A stretch of 32,340 nucleotides of DNA, taken from positions 1 through 32,340 of the forward strand of contig NZ_FTNL01000031.1 in the NCBI RefSeq assembly GCF_900156395.1, read 5' to 3'. The notes under the pieces were generated by a model. It did no database searches, was not told the DNA's origin, and was given only the letters and a program-made list of their open reading frames with translations. A program made the position numbers and the translations under genes. The stretch is from Fluoribacter gormanii. GTDB taxonomy: Bacteria > Pseudomonadota > Gammaproteobacteria > Legionellales > Legionellaceae. Below, in pieces: positions 1 through 7,937 of the stretch (position 1 is the first letter of the stretch; each line of letters starts with the position of its first letter).

Positions 1-2
1 AC

Positions 3-251
3 AATAATGTTTTATATACTGGCGTTAGCAATGATTTGATTCGTCGTGTCTATGAGCACAAAAATAAGCTAGTTGCTGGATTCACCAAAAAATACAACGT
101 GGATCGATTGGTATACTATGAAGCTTGTGGGAGTATCATTGTAGCCATTGAACGAGAAAAACAAATCAAGGGTTGGTCACGAAAAAAGAAGCATGATTTG
201 ATTAATGCATTGAACCCAGAGTGGAATGATTTGTATCAATCGATTCTTTAA
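3..251 (+). CDS. GIY-YIG nuclease domain protein, 5' end cut by window
   Basis: The open frame runs in from the window edge, so the true start lies outside. An internal TTG at 36 could only give a truncated product. The visible 82 residues begin NNVLYTGVSNDLIRRVYEHK, which is the YIG strand of the GIY-YIG fold followed by the helix carrying the conserved arginine. The AIEREKQIKGW segment carries the conserved metal-binding glutamate. The protein ends NPEWNDLYQSIL, typical of the short single-domain YhbQ-like branch of about 90 residues, so only about 10 residues should be missing. Members are small putative endonucleases, with cellular roles mostly unproven. Its stop codon overlaps the stop of the convergent gene on the minus strand. 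Confidence 0.85.
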   Translation, partial: NNVLYTGVSNDLIRRVYEHKNKLVAGFTKKYNVDRLVYYEACGSIIVAIEREKQIKGWSRKKKHDLINALNPEWNDLYQSIL

Positions 252-760
252 AAACTGTTCCACCTGACAGGAGATCCCTCACCCTCGCTGCGCTCGGGTT
301 CGGGATGACGTGGGGAGTTACGTTCCAGATAGGATTTCAAATAATCAATGGCCTTATTGGTTAATGGATCGAAATAACTCTGAATAGAAAAGCTTACCGC
401 ATATTGTTCGGGGCTTTCCTCATCATAGCCGCAGTTGACATAAGTGTTGTAGATAAACCGATTGGCAGAGATTTTTTTGGAAAAAACCCGATCTATTTCA
501 TCTTGCACTTCCGCGCAACTGAGCTTTAATCCTGTAACATTACCGCGAACGCGAACAATTTGAGTTGGAAAATCAATGGTTCGTTGCTCCATTAGATTCA
601 GATCAGGCCGTTCCTGTTCATTGCTATAGTGTCTGGTTAAGGTATTTTTATTCTTCGGTAATGAGGAAAAAGTAAGATGCTCGGAACTATTATTATCAGA
701 ATTAGCAAAAGCCAGCAGTGGCGATAAAAGCAAAGCGCTCAGTAAAAAGCTCATTTTCAT
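248..760 (-). CDS. secreted protein of unknown function with repeat-derived C-terminus
   Basis: The 170-residue protein starts MKMSFLLSALLLSPLLAFA, a good Sec signal peptide with cleavage expected after AFA, so the mature protein should be periplasmic or exported. The mature part has a polar N-terminal stretch, then a compact region (about residues 60-145) with two cysteines, one in LSCAEV and one in NCGYDE, that could form a disulfide. I recognise no family. The last roughly 20 residues (from NSPRHPEPERSEGEG) are translated from the 54-bp dispersed repeat, so the ancestral protein probably ended near YLERN or ran on in another way. The start at 760 follows an AAGGAG-type ribosome site. The gene is convergent with the GIY-YIG gene and their stops overlap. 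Confidence 0.7.
   Translation of the reverse strand: MKMSFLLSALLLSPLLAFANSDNNSSEHLTFSSLPKNKNTLTRHYSNEQERPDLNLMEQRTIDFPTQIVRVRGNVTGLKLSCAEVQDEIDRVFSKKISANRFIYNTYVNCGYDEESPEQYAVSFSIQSYFDPLTNKAIDYLKSYLERNSPRHPEPERSEGEGSPVRWNSF
268..321 (-). repeat. 54-bp dispersed repeat, copy 1, inside a coding region
   Basis: This is the exact reverse complement of 32071-32124 over 54 bases. The core 274-306 is an imperfect palindrome: ATCCC, ACCC and GC pair with GC, GGGT and GGGAT, separated by symmetric TC/TC internal mismatches and a 3-base loop. It lies within the 3' end of the minus-strand gene 248-760 and encodes residues including RHPEPERSEGEGSP. It resembles the REP-like and palindromic elements scattered in intracellular gammaproteobacteria and rickettsiae. 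The copy number in the genome cannot be seen here. Confidence 0.9.
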
Positions 761-1170
761 AACAAACTCCTTTTTTAATTAATTAGAATTCCATTCTTTT
801 CGGATTAGAAAGCTGTGTAATAATTACACTAACCCGGGATGATGCACAGAATATCTTATCTCGTTTTGAGGTCAGATCCTAACTCAATAGCACAAACATA
901 GGTCAGGATTTATCAAGCTCTTTAAATATGTATTTTATTTATTACAAACGCACACGGAATCAAGCGTTTAAAATTGTTTGAGGGCTGTTTTGAGGCTGTT
1001 AGACAGTCAAGAGAATAATTTCATATAAAAGAGGAATTTAAAATAAAACTTGTATAAAATCACCCATTAAAAATGGACGCCTATTCATAGAGTTAAATAT
1101 AAACGCGGCGAACTACAAATTACGTTTCACCCGCGCTGGATGAAGATGAAGTAGTATTAAGGATAAGTAG
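761..1170. other. divergent intergenic region without a convincing gene
   Basis: A 410-bp AT-rich spacer between divergent genes. Apart from the palindrome at 815-829, I see only a locally GC-richer patch at about 1104-1140 just upstream of the methyltransferase, with short open frames in it but no credible start. Promoters for both flanking genes should lie here, but I could not choose a clear -35/-10 pair. Confidence 0.5.
815..829. promoter_or_regulatory. perfect 15-bp palindrome, candidate operator
   Basis: GTGTAAT-A-ATTACAC is a perfect odd-centred palindrome with 7-bp arms. It lies about 55 bp upstream of the minus-strand secreted-protein gene (start 760) and 342 bp upstream of the plus-strand methyltransferase (start 1171). 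The size and symmetry fit a dimeric repressor site. No cognate regulator is seen nearby, so function is inference. Confidence 0.35.
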
Positions 1171-2241
1171 ATGAAGAGAACGGAAGCAAATTCAAAACCC
1201 AGTATCACTGCCCTATCGGTTGTTGCAGCCTATTTAAGGGCTCTAAAGGCTGGATATATGAATTATTTCACTGAAGCGGATTTAAAAATTACCGAGCATG
1301 TTGTTAATACAGCTATTTCTTCAGAACCAAGTTTTGCTTTATCCTGTCTTATGAATAGTTTGCCCCGGCTTCCCTCATTTTTTGAACAGGCTTTTTATAA
1401 TTATTTAGTCGCACCGGGCTACGATAATTTAATGTTAACTAGAAAGCTTATGATCAACAATCTACTCAGACAGCGAATTACTAACAATGAAGTACAACAA
1501 ATCGTTATTTTGGCGGGAGGGTATGATACTCGTGCTTTAATTTTAGCGTTAGAGTTTCAAGATAAAGAAGAATTAAAGATTTATGAGTTAGATTTGGATG
1601 GTCCAACTCGAAATAATAAATTAAAAGCGATAAGGACGCTTCCGGAACAAGGGGAGTTAACGATTGCTGAGCTATCAAGCGAGGCTTGTCAGGTCAATAA
1701 CAATTTATATTATATAGCTTGTGATTTCTCTGCAGATAGCATGGAAGAATCCTTGCTGAAATATGGGTTTGATAGAGAACAAAATACAATAGTCATTGCC
1801 GAAGGATTAATGATTTATTTGAATGAGGGAACTATCAAAAAAATATTAACCTCTGTTTATTCGCTAATAAATGAAGGTGATAATTTTTTTATTAGTTTCA
1901 ATACATCCATCAGCAGTTCGCTGACTGAAGGAACGGTAATTAGTTCAACAAACGAAAACTATAAATTTTCGTTAAGACCCGAGCAAGCAATACCCTTTGT
2001 TGGGGCGTCAGGATTTGATGTCACTGGGAAAATTGATCATTCCAATCGTTTGTCTTTTATTGGTGACAAATCAAACGCAAAAATTTATAAAGACAAAAAT
2101 TCTAAATATAAAGATGAAATTTATTATTTACTGGAAAAATCATCAGTAATTGCTGCTTTAAAGCAATATAGAACTGTTGAAGAGGTTCCCGATCTCGATA
2201 TGGATTTTGCAATGAACACCGGTTTATCTATGAGTAAATAG
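1171..2241 (+). CDS. class I SAM-dependent methyltransferase, leucine carboxyl methyltransferase (LCM) family
   Basis: The 356-residue product matches the LCM/TIGR00027-type methyltransferase pattern. Residues 115-123 AGGYDTRAL form the SAM-binding loop (motif I), YELDLDGP at 138-145 holds the acidic ribose-binding residue, the CDF at 184-186 follows, and 211-217 EGLMIYL is the family's EGLxxYL signature. Bacterial members methylate carboxyl groups or small polyketide-like substrates, and the substrate here is unknown. The N-terminal 80 residues are helical and probably form the lid. The start at 1171 follows AAGGATAAG. It stands alone, with a spacer of over 400 bp upstream and a strong hairpin plus T-run after it, so it looks monocistronic. 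The product should be cytoplasmic. Confidence 0.85.
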   Translation: MKRTEANSKPSITALSVVAAYLRALKAGYMNYFTEADLKITEHVVNTAISSEPSFALSCLMNSLPRLPSFFEQAFYNYLVAPGYDNLMLTRKLMINNLLRQRITNNEVQQIVILAGGYDTRALILALEFQDKEELKIYELDLDGPTRNNKLKAIRTLPEQGELTIAELSSEACQVNNNLYYIACDFSADSMEESLLKYGFDREQNTIVIAEGLMIYLNEGTIKKILTSVYSLINEGDNFFISFNTSISSSLTEGTVISSTNENYKFSLRPEQAIPFVGASGFDVTGKIDHSNRLSFIGDKSNAKIYKDKNSKYKDEIYYLLEKSSVIAALKQYRTVEEVPDLDMDFAMNTGLSMSK

Positions 2242-2250
2242 GAGGATATT

Positions 2251-2337
2251 TTGGTTAGCACTTTAATGCAGATGGCTCGCCAATGTCTAAAGACATATTT
2301 GATTATCTGCATTTTTCATCATAAAGCTATCGATTAA
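2251..2337 (+). other. possible 28-codon ORF after the methyltransferase
   Basis: A TTG codon at 2251 lies 5 nt after a perfect GGAGG (2241-2245) that overlaps the methyltransferase stop. The frame MVSTLMQMARQCLKTYLII... closes at 2335-2337 after 28 codons and contains a short hydrophobic patch. It is fully overlapped by the nested hairpin 2265-2313. Translation is possible, but the good ribosome site may be chance. Confidence 0.15.
2265..2316 (+). terminator. nested hairpin with T-run, likely terminator
   Basis: The outer stem AATGCAGAT (2265-2273) pairs perfectly with ATCTGCATT (2305-2313). Inside it is a second perfect stem, ATGTCT-AA-AGACAT (2283-2296). Five T residues (2312-2316) end the structure. 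It starts 23 bp after the methyltransferase stop, so a Rho-independent terminator is the simplest reading. The two-storey structure is longer than usual and could also be a small mobile element or a structured RNA. Confidence 0.55.
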
Positions 2338-2484
2338 AATCATCGAGGCTCTGGACTATCGAAAGAAAAATCCTGCACCTGCTTAAAGCCTAATAGGCCA
2401 CCATAATTTTCGATAATGGATCAAGATGCTTATTGGTTTCTAAAAATTTATCTTGTTTTTTGTCAGAGAGTTCTCTTAACGAAT

Positions 2485-3213
2485 TTATTCATCTGAAAAA
2501 TAAGTATTATATAATTTCATGTATGTATTATCTTTTTCTATTGCTTTTAATGCGTTATTAATACGATCGATTAATTCTTGATTCTTGGGCGAAGCCAGAA
2601 TTACTATGCCGTCTCCAATTTCATCTACATCGCCTAATGGCTTAAATTGATTACCTCCCTCATGAGTCCAATAATTTACTGATGAGCGATTGAGAAAGGC
2701 AGCCGATATGGTTTTATTGTGTAAATCTGCCAAGACATCTTCAATGTCTTCATAGAGTTTAATTTGAAATAGTTTTGAGTAATGTTCTAATAAATATTCA
2801 TAAAACAATCCCCCATTGAGCGGGTTTTGCAAAATACCGACTTTTTTTCCTTGTAATCCGTTAATCGAATTAATTTGACTATTTTTTAAAACGAGAAACT
2901 GTCCTTTGCTTAACATATAGGGCAAGCTGAAAATGAAATTGGTTTTCAACTCATAAGAAATTGGAATCCCTCCCATTGCCAAATCAACTTTACCCTCTTG
3001 TAGTTTTTTGTAGAGTTCATTGATTCCCATTGGAATAAAGTTACATTGTTCTTTTAAGCGCTGACATAGTAGTTGTGCCAAATCAATATCAAATCCATTT
3101 TTTGGAGAGAAAATGTAAGGTGGTTTAAATATAAGAGTCCCAATATTAATCGTGGTATAACCGATTGAAGAGAAAAGAAGACCCAGCGCCATTAAAATGG
3201 TTTTAATTGGCAT
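2485..3213 (-). CDS. periplasmic amino-acid-binding protein (SBP_bac_3 family)
   Basis: The 242-residue protein opens with a Sec signal peptide (MPIKTILMALGLLFSSIGYT). The mature part has the order of type II solute-binding proteins for polar amino acids: PPYIF near the first strand, FDIDLAQLLCQRL as the first lobe helix, KVDLAMGGIPIS, FSLPYMLSKGQFLV, and the GKKVGILQNPLNG hinge into lobe 2. It ends with the NALKAIEKDNTYMKLYNTYF helix typical of the family. It would deliver an amino acid, perhaps arginine or glutamine, to an ABC importer, but no permease or ATPase is adjacent, so it is an orphan. AGGAG sits just upstream of the ATG. The AT-rich region 3214-3300 should hold its promoter. Confidence 0.85.
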   Translation of the reverse strand: MPIKTILMALGLLFSSIGYTTINIGTLIFKPPYIFSPKNGFDIDLAQLLCQRLKEQCNFIPMGINELYKKLQEGKVDLAMGGIPISYELKTNFIFSLPYMLSKGQFLVLKNSQINSINGLQGKKVGILQNPLNGGLFYEYLLEHYSKLFQIKLYEDIEDVLADLHNKTISAAFLNRSSVNYWTHEGGNQFKPLGDVDEIGDGIVILASPKNQELIDRINNALKAIEKDNTYMKLYNTYFSDE

Positions 3214-3337
3214 TATTTTAACTCCTTTTAATAATTCACAGATCCATCGTTATATTTAAATATAATACCTAGATTATATAATAGTTAAAAAAGATAAATA
3301 TTTGTTTCAGAGAACGATTTATCCTTTATACATTCAT

Positions 3338-3432
3338 TGTTGGCACGTACACCTTTTTAGCCCGTTCATGAGACGAGCTATCGTGCCAACATTTAAGTTG
3401 ATTTTAACCCAAGTTAGTATTACCTCTTGGGT
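3338..3432. repeat. paired inverted repeats, MITE/REP-like or structured RNA
   Basis: A 10-bp perfect inverted repeat, TGTTGGCACG (3338-3347) with CGTGCCAACA (3382-3391), encloses a smaller TAGC/GCTA stem (3358-3361 with 3377-3380). Immediately downstream a second pair, ACCCAAG (3407-3413) with CTTGGGT (3426-3432), follows, then CGTAACCCGAG, reminiscent of GGGTTACG-type REP sequences when read on the minus strand. It sits in the 273-bp spacer between the binding-protein promoter side and the 3' end of the 680-aa gene. No coding interpretation is convincing. Confidence 0.45.
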
Positions 3433-3486
3433 GAAGGCGCAAACCGTAACCCGAGTTATGCTGTTTTTCATTCACGCTGCATGTTC

Positions 3487-5529
3487 TTAGTACTCCATTG
3501 CGGCACTATCTGTGTGTGAATGAGACTCAATTAGATAGGAAATCGCCTGCTTATTTAAGCTATGATCTCGTGTATATTTAAAATTGACATCCGGTCTTGT
3601 TAAGGATTGAGCGAGTGATATTTTTAGCTCGTTGTGTAACTGCTCAAATAGGTGCTTATCATGTGTTAATAAATTTTTTACCTGCAGCTCCAGTACCAAA
3701 GCAACCCAAGGAGTAGCCTGTGGTATAATTGCCTCCAAGATTTTTTGCAATCTTTCTTTTTCGAGGGGGCTATCTTTCTTAATCTGGGCGATGATTATTG
3801 CAAAATCTGCATGTCGCTCAAGTGGGGCATGGGAGCTAATCGTTGCAAATTGTTCTGGAGATAAAACACGGGCTGCCATTTCACAAAAAGGTTCTTGAGT
3901 ATTTCTAAAAATTTCCCAAAATTTGTTTTCTTTCAGAGCTCTTTCTAATTGAGATTTAGTTATATTTTCTAAAATAATCTTTAGCCTATTTTCTCTACAA
4001 TCTATATTTGATTTATTGTTTATTGTTTTCGAATCGAGTAACCAAATGTGGTTTAGCAGATTTGTAAATCCTGCTGCAGATGCAGCTCGTTCTACAAGCA
4101 TTTTAATTCGATAATCAGGCAAGCTATCTAACTCTGCAATTATTCTTTCTTCACTCAACATAAATGTTGCGGCATTTAAATCGCGTATGAATGCATCAAA
4201 ATCATCATCGCTCCAATCCTTTCTTTGAACAGCGCTGCTCGTATAGACTGGCTTGGTAACTATCGGAACTGGGGCCCATTTTTTTGCAGGATGGGATGTA
4301 GGTGTGCTATGTGATATGTTTGATTGTGATGCTTCAAGCTCTTTTTTGTACGCTTGCAAATTAACATGAATGTAATGGTCGACTAATTTTATCAGCTCTA
4401 TCTTAAACGATGGTGGATGCGCCATATGGCTTATTTGAGTGATGAGCGATATTCTAATGTCCCCTGTAGCATAAGGCATAATAGAAACAAGTTTACCTAA
4501 TAAGTAAGGGCTGGGTTTGAGTTTCTTGAGCATTGAATTTAGCGTTTCATGCCGCCTACTATTAGCTGCAAACAACTCCAATTGCTTACGAGTAAATGTA
4601 TTCACTGCACAATCAGCAAACGCGTCCTTATTTAATACGTTTAAGAAGTCGGATGAGTCAAAAGATGCCTTTAATTGTTCTTCAGAAAGTGCTTCGAGCA
4701 TTATTGCAAATTTGCGTGCTTTATTTTCTCTTTTTGAGATTTCAAATTCAAATCCGCTAAATTGACGCCATAAATAATCCAGTTCGGTTGAACCAAACTT
4801 GCCATTTTTTTTATTGGCACTGAGTTTACTCACAAATAATTTAATGTCCTTGTTGCTCATCTGCTCCAAGAGATCCCAGAAATCATTTTTTGCAATGGCT
4901 GGAGTTTTGATTCGCGTAATTAGTTTTTCGATATAGAGTTCTTTTACTTTAGAGGAGTCATCTTCTATTTTAAGTGGAACTTGTGCCTCATCTTGAGCTA
5001 TAACTTGATTTACTTTAACTAGAAATAGCTGAATTTCCACGGAATGATTGGCCTCACGGGATGGAGCGGTTTGAGGCATCTCTGCTTTTGTTTTTGACTC
5101 GGTCCTGGAAAAAAAGGAATCGGAAACAGCACTTGGTTTGGGTGTTGGCATCGTGCCTTTGGTTTCTTTTGTGGCTTTGGGGGCGATAATTGGAACTGTA
5201 GCCTTATCCTGTAGTTCAGTGGATTTACTATTTACCAACGGTTCCTTTTGTTCGCTAGAATTTAGAACATTTGGTCTGGAACGTACTAATTCTATTCCGA
5301 GAATAATTAAATTTATAGAGCCAAAGGAGGCTATTCTTATTCCTTCAAAACCTGATTCCAATGGATCTCTTCTGTCAATGATACTCTTTAACACGCTGAA
5401 AATTCCTCCTAAATGAGAAATGGGGGCGGTTAATATACATCCGAACAGACCAAGCAAAATAAGCAAGAGACCGCCAAGGCGCTTTAAATAATAAGATAGT
5501 ACGGATTCGTTTAAAATGTTATGGAGCAT
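3487..5529 (-). CDS. membrane-anchored helical protein with internal duplication; effector candidate
   Basis: A 680-residue protein without a recognised family. Two hydrophobic segments lie at the N-terminus (about 17-37 and 64-83), followed by a Pro/Lys/Thr-rich linker (about 90-160) and an all-helical, charged remainder. Residues about 250-330 and 492-575 resemble each other. Both have an aromatic-rich helix (YLWRQFSGF versus HIWLLDS), then REN, a helix ending LSEEQLKASFD versus ITKSQLERALK, then DFLNVL versus FWEIF, then a helix before an RKQLELFAA/PEQFATIS motif. A second low-complexity linker (about 400-440) separates the two halves. This suggests a tandem domain separated by a linker, with an N-terminal membrane hairpin. 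Such architecture is common among Legionella Dot/Icm substrates, but that is only inference. The start at 5529 has a weak GGA upstream. Confidence 0.65.
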   Translation of the reverse strand: MLHNILNESVLSYYLKRLGGLLLILLGLFGCILTAPISHLGGIFSVLKSIIDRRDPLESGFEGIRIASFGSINLIILGIELVRSRPNVLNSSEQKEPLVNSKSTELQDKATVPIIAPKATKETKGTMPTPKPSAVSDSFFSRTESKTKAEMPQTAPSREANHSVEIQLFLVKVNQVIAQDEAQVPLKIEDDSSKVKELYIEKLITRIKTPAIAKNDFWDLLEQMSNKDIKLFVSKLSANKKNGKFGSTELDYLWRQFSGFEFEISKRENKARKFAIMLEALSEEQLKASFDSSDFLNVLNKDAFADCAVNTFTRKQLELFAANSRRHETLNSMLKKLKPSPYLLGKLVSIMPYATGDIRISLITQISHMAHPPSFKIELIKLVDHYIHVNLQAYKKELEASQSNISHSTPTSHPAKKWAPVPIVTKPVYTSSAVQRKDWSDDDFDAFIRDLNAATFMLSEERIIAELDSLPDYRIKMLVERAASAAGFTNLLNHIWLLDSKTINNKSNIDCRENRLKIILENITKSQLERALKENKFWEIFRNTQEPFCEMAARVLSPEQFATISSHAPLERHADFAIIIAQIKKDSPLEKERLQKILEAIIPQATPWVALVLELQVKNLLTHDKHLFEQLHNELKISLAQSLTRPDVNFKYTRDHSLNKQAISYLIESHSHTDSAAMEY

Positions 5530-5553
5530 ATTTCAATTCCAATATTTGAAAGT

Positions 5554-5727
5554 TTAGGTGCGAAACTTAAGCCGTTCGAGCTCTTCTATCAACACATTGC
5601 GTTGTTTTTTTCCTTCATAAACGGATGTTTGGGATCGAGTGAGTCCCTGCAAACGAATATTAGGTGTAATCAGGACGCAATTTCTAACATCATTCAACGA
5701 TGTGTATCGTTTGATATGAACATACAA
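5554..5727 (-). pseudogene. short minus-strand ORF, possible gene remnant
   Basis: In the 253-bp spacer between two minus-strand genes there is a 57-codon frame beginning at TTG (5725-5727) and ending TAA (5554-5556). It contains TLYVHIKRYTSLNDV and ends EGKKQRNVLIEELERLKFRT, with a charge and residue balance more protein-like than the overlapping plus-strand frame. An in-frame stop lies four codons upstream and there is no ATG, so if it is coding it is probably the tail of a decayed gene. I do not recognise the family. Confidence 0.25.
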
Positions 5728-5782
5728 GGTGTTCTCGTTTCAATAGCCAGAAGTTTTTGTCATTACTGGAAATGTAATTAGG

Positions 5783-7282
5783 TTAGCGTCCACTCTTAGT
5801 CAAGTTTTTTAATACCCAACGAAAAAAATCCCGAACGACTTGTCTCACGAGAGTATTCTTACTGATTGTTACCAATATAGAAGATTCTGATGTTGTTGTT
5901 TTCTCTTGGGGCGTTGCAGTTGAGGCATCCATTGCTGTGCTTTGTTTCTTTTCCTCCAGCATTTCTGATGCGGAATGCGGATTTTCTGGACGAGCATAGC
6001 GTTGATATAAATGAGATTTGTTTAGTATGTGCTGTGCTTCATCTTCAGATAAGACCCCCATTCTTGATTCTGGTGGTCTAATCAAACATTGAATTAATGG
6101 GGTTGGCTGTCCTTCTGCATCAAGAGCACTCAAAAGCGCTTCACCAATACTCAGTGTAGTTAACATGTGCTCTGTATCATAATGAGTTGAGGGTGGAAAG
6201 TTTTGTGCAACTAATTTCATTGCCTGCCGATCTTTTGCGGTAAATGCTCGTAGTGCATGTTGAATTTTTAATCCGAGCTGTCCCAAAACAGCCTCCGGGA
6301 TATCGTTTGGTGTTTGCGTGCAAAAAATTAAGCCGACACCTTTGGAGCGAATTAATTTAACTATAGTGTCTAATGTATTTAATAAGGCTTTACTGGCATT
6401 TTTGAAAATCAGATGCGCCTCGTCAATAAATAAAACCAATTTGGGCTTATCAGGATCGCCCAACTCGGGTAGTTGGCGGTAAATATCAGTAAGTAATTTG
6501 AGCATAAATGTTGAAAAGAGTTGTGGTCGATCTTGCATGTCCATTAAACGAACAATCGAGATAATTCCCTGGCCATTTTCATTGCATTGTAATAAATCAT
6601 CAATTTTGAACGCGGGTTCACCAAAGAAATCTTTGCCACCCTGGGATTCCAATTCAACAATTTTACGCATAATGGAGCCTATGGAGGCTGTAGCGACACT
6701 ACCATACTGAGATTCTATTTCTACATTACCTTCCTTGCTTTGGACATATTGCAATAAGGCTTTAAAATCTTGTAAATCAACGAGCGGCATGCCATTGTCT
6801 TTAGCATATTCAAATAGAATAGTGACAACTCCTGCCTGGGTTTCGTTGACTCCTAACATCCTTGAAAAAAGCAGTGCACCAAAATCAGAAACAATGGCAC
6901 GCAAAGGAATTCCAGCCACACTACTTAGCGTATATAATTCTACGGGATATCCCCGCGGATTAAACGAGAGTTGGAGCGATTTGCATCGCTTTTCAATACC
7001 TGAGCTGGCCTCACCAGGCATTGCCAAACCGGAAATATCCCCTTTAATATCCATGACCAGACAAGGAACTCCAGCCAAAGACAATTGCTCAGAAAGCACT
7101 TGCATGGTTTTGGTTTTCCCACTTCCTGTCGCTCCAGCAATTAAGCCATGGCGGTTAAACGATTTGAGCACCAGATTGACGGGGGTACTTTTTAATATTT
7201 TATCTTGAACAACAATACCTCCGAGCTGTAAGGATGCAATACCTTTGGGTGCTTCATAAGGAGTGCTGAGATCTTCATACAT
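5783..7282 (-). CDS. HerA/YjgR-like ATPase (DUF853 family)
   Basis: The 499-residue protein has Walker A GATGSGKT at residues 50-57, an LVMDIKGDISGLA strand after it, and Walker B KLVLFIDEAHL at 281-291. FCTQTPNDIPE (320-330) follows as the sensor-like segment, with GLKIQHALRAFT after it. This order and spacing are those of E. coli YjgR, a FtsK/HerA-superfamily ATPase that lacks the HAS barrel of true HerA, and the length also matches (about 500). The region about 430-465 is a low-complexity Ser/Thr/Glu linker, and the last 30 residues form a basic amphipathic helix, as in the family. Function is not established; it may act on DNA as a hexameric motor. It is monocistronic in appearance, and no nurA-like nuclease partner is beside it. 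Confidence 0.88.
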   Translation of the reverse strand: MYEDLSTPYEAPKGIASLQLGGIVVQDKILKSTPVNLVLKSFNRHGLIAGATGSGKTKTMQVLSEQLSLAGVPCLVMDIKGDISGLAMPGEASSGIEKRCKSLQLSFNPRGYPVELYTLSSVAGIPLRAIVSDFGALLFSRMLGVNETQAGVVTILFEYAKDNGMPLVDLQDFKALLQYVQSKEGNVEIESQYGSVATASIGSIMRKIVELESQGGKDFFGEPAFKIDDLLQCNENGQGIISIVRLMDMQDRPQLFSTFMLKLLTDIYRQLPELGDPDKPKLVLFIDEAHLIFKNASKALLNTLDTIVKLIRSKGVGLIFCTQTPNDIPEAVLGQLGLKIQHALRAFTAKDRQAMKLVAQNFPPSTHYDTEHMLTTLSIGEALLSALDAEGQPTPLIQCLIRPPESRMGVLSEDEAQHILNKSHLYQRYARPENPHSASEMLEEKKQSTAMDASTATPQEKTTTSESSILVTISKNTLVRQVVRDFFRWVLKNLTKSGR

Positions 7283-7364
7283 AAAAACATCCTTGTTGCA
7301 GTTTCATATGAATTAATTATATGCATTAATTTAGATTATTGTTGGGGCAAGGAGCAATCGTCAC

Positions 7365-7937
7365 TTATGGTGCTTGAATAGTAAATTCAGTATTACCATC
7401 GCTTAGATAACCTATTGCACCATCATCTGACTCCACGAGGACCTCGATCGTTGCAAGGTAGTCGCCAGTCGGCAAATTAAAGGCCTCAAGATCAAGCGAT
7501 TTCATATTTAGAATATACTCATCAGCAAAAATATCCTCGTTTATATTCGCGCAGCCATAATAATTGTGGGATCTAATACATAGCTTACGGGTTATATTAA
7601 AATAGCCTGGTTCATTATGAGTATAGCCATAGATCTCCACAAAACTCCGACTTTTTATTGTAGTGATTCGCTCCTTATCTGGAGTGACTACGGATATTTC
7701 CTGGCTTGGATGAATGAGTATCTTGGTTGCATTTTCTGAAAATCCAGAGTGATTTACCTTACTTTTTAGCTTATGGAATACCTCCGCGTTGATATCGGAA
7801 AAACTATAGGTTAGTTTTATATTGCCAGTTATCCACTCATTATGAGTTATTAACTTGCCTGAAGACATGTTTTTAGCAAAAGCATCATAGGTCATAAGAA
7901 AAAATATTCCTATGATAAAAGAAAAAATCCATTTCAT
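7365..7937 (-). CDS. small secreted beta-rich protein, unknown function
   Basis: A 190-residue product with a clear signal peptide (MKWIFSFIIGIFFLMTYDAFA, cleavage after AFA). The mature 169 residues alternate short hydrophobic strands and turns without long helices, including a YFNITRKLCIRSHNYYGC segment whose two cysteines could bond, and a final LPTGDYLATIEVLVESDDG...TEFTIQ region that reads like an Ig-like or pilus-type beta sandwich. No enzyme motif is visible. It is flanked by same-strand genes at a distance, so it is probably transcribed alone. The product should be periplasmic or surface exposed. Confidence 0.65.
   Translation of the reverse strand: MKWIFSFIIGIFFLMTYDAFAKNMSSGKLITHNEWITGNIKLTYSFSDINAEVFHKLKSKVNHSGFSENATKILIHPSQEISVVTPDKERITTIKSRSFVEIYGYTHNEPGYFNITRKLCIRSHNYYGCANINEDIFADEYILNMKSLDLEAFNLPTGDYLATIEVLVESDDGAIGYLSDGNTEFTIQAP

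Noticed and set aside
3302..3490. 62-codon plus-strand ORF
   Set aside because: It runs through inverted repeats, has no ribosome site, and its residue composition (many Cys, His and Phe without pattern) is not protein-like.
5521..5781. 86-codon plus-strand ORF overlapping the start of the 680-aa gene
   Set aside because: No ribosome site and implausible composition. It is antisense to a better minus-strand frame and overlaps the neighbouring start.
6735..7208. 157-codon plus-strand ORF
   Set aside because: Antisense to the conserved Walker A region of the HerA-like ATPase; a shadow frame of a clearly real gene.
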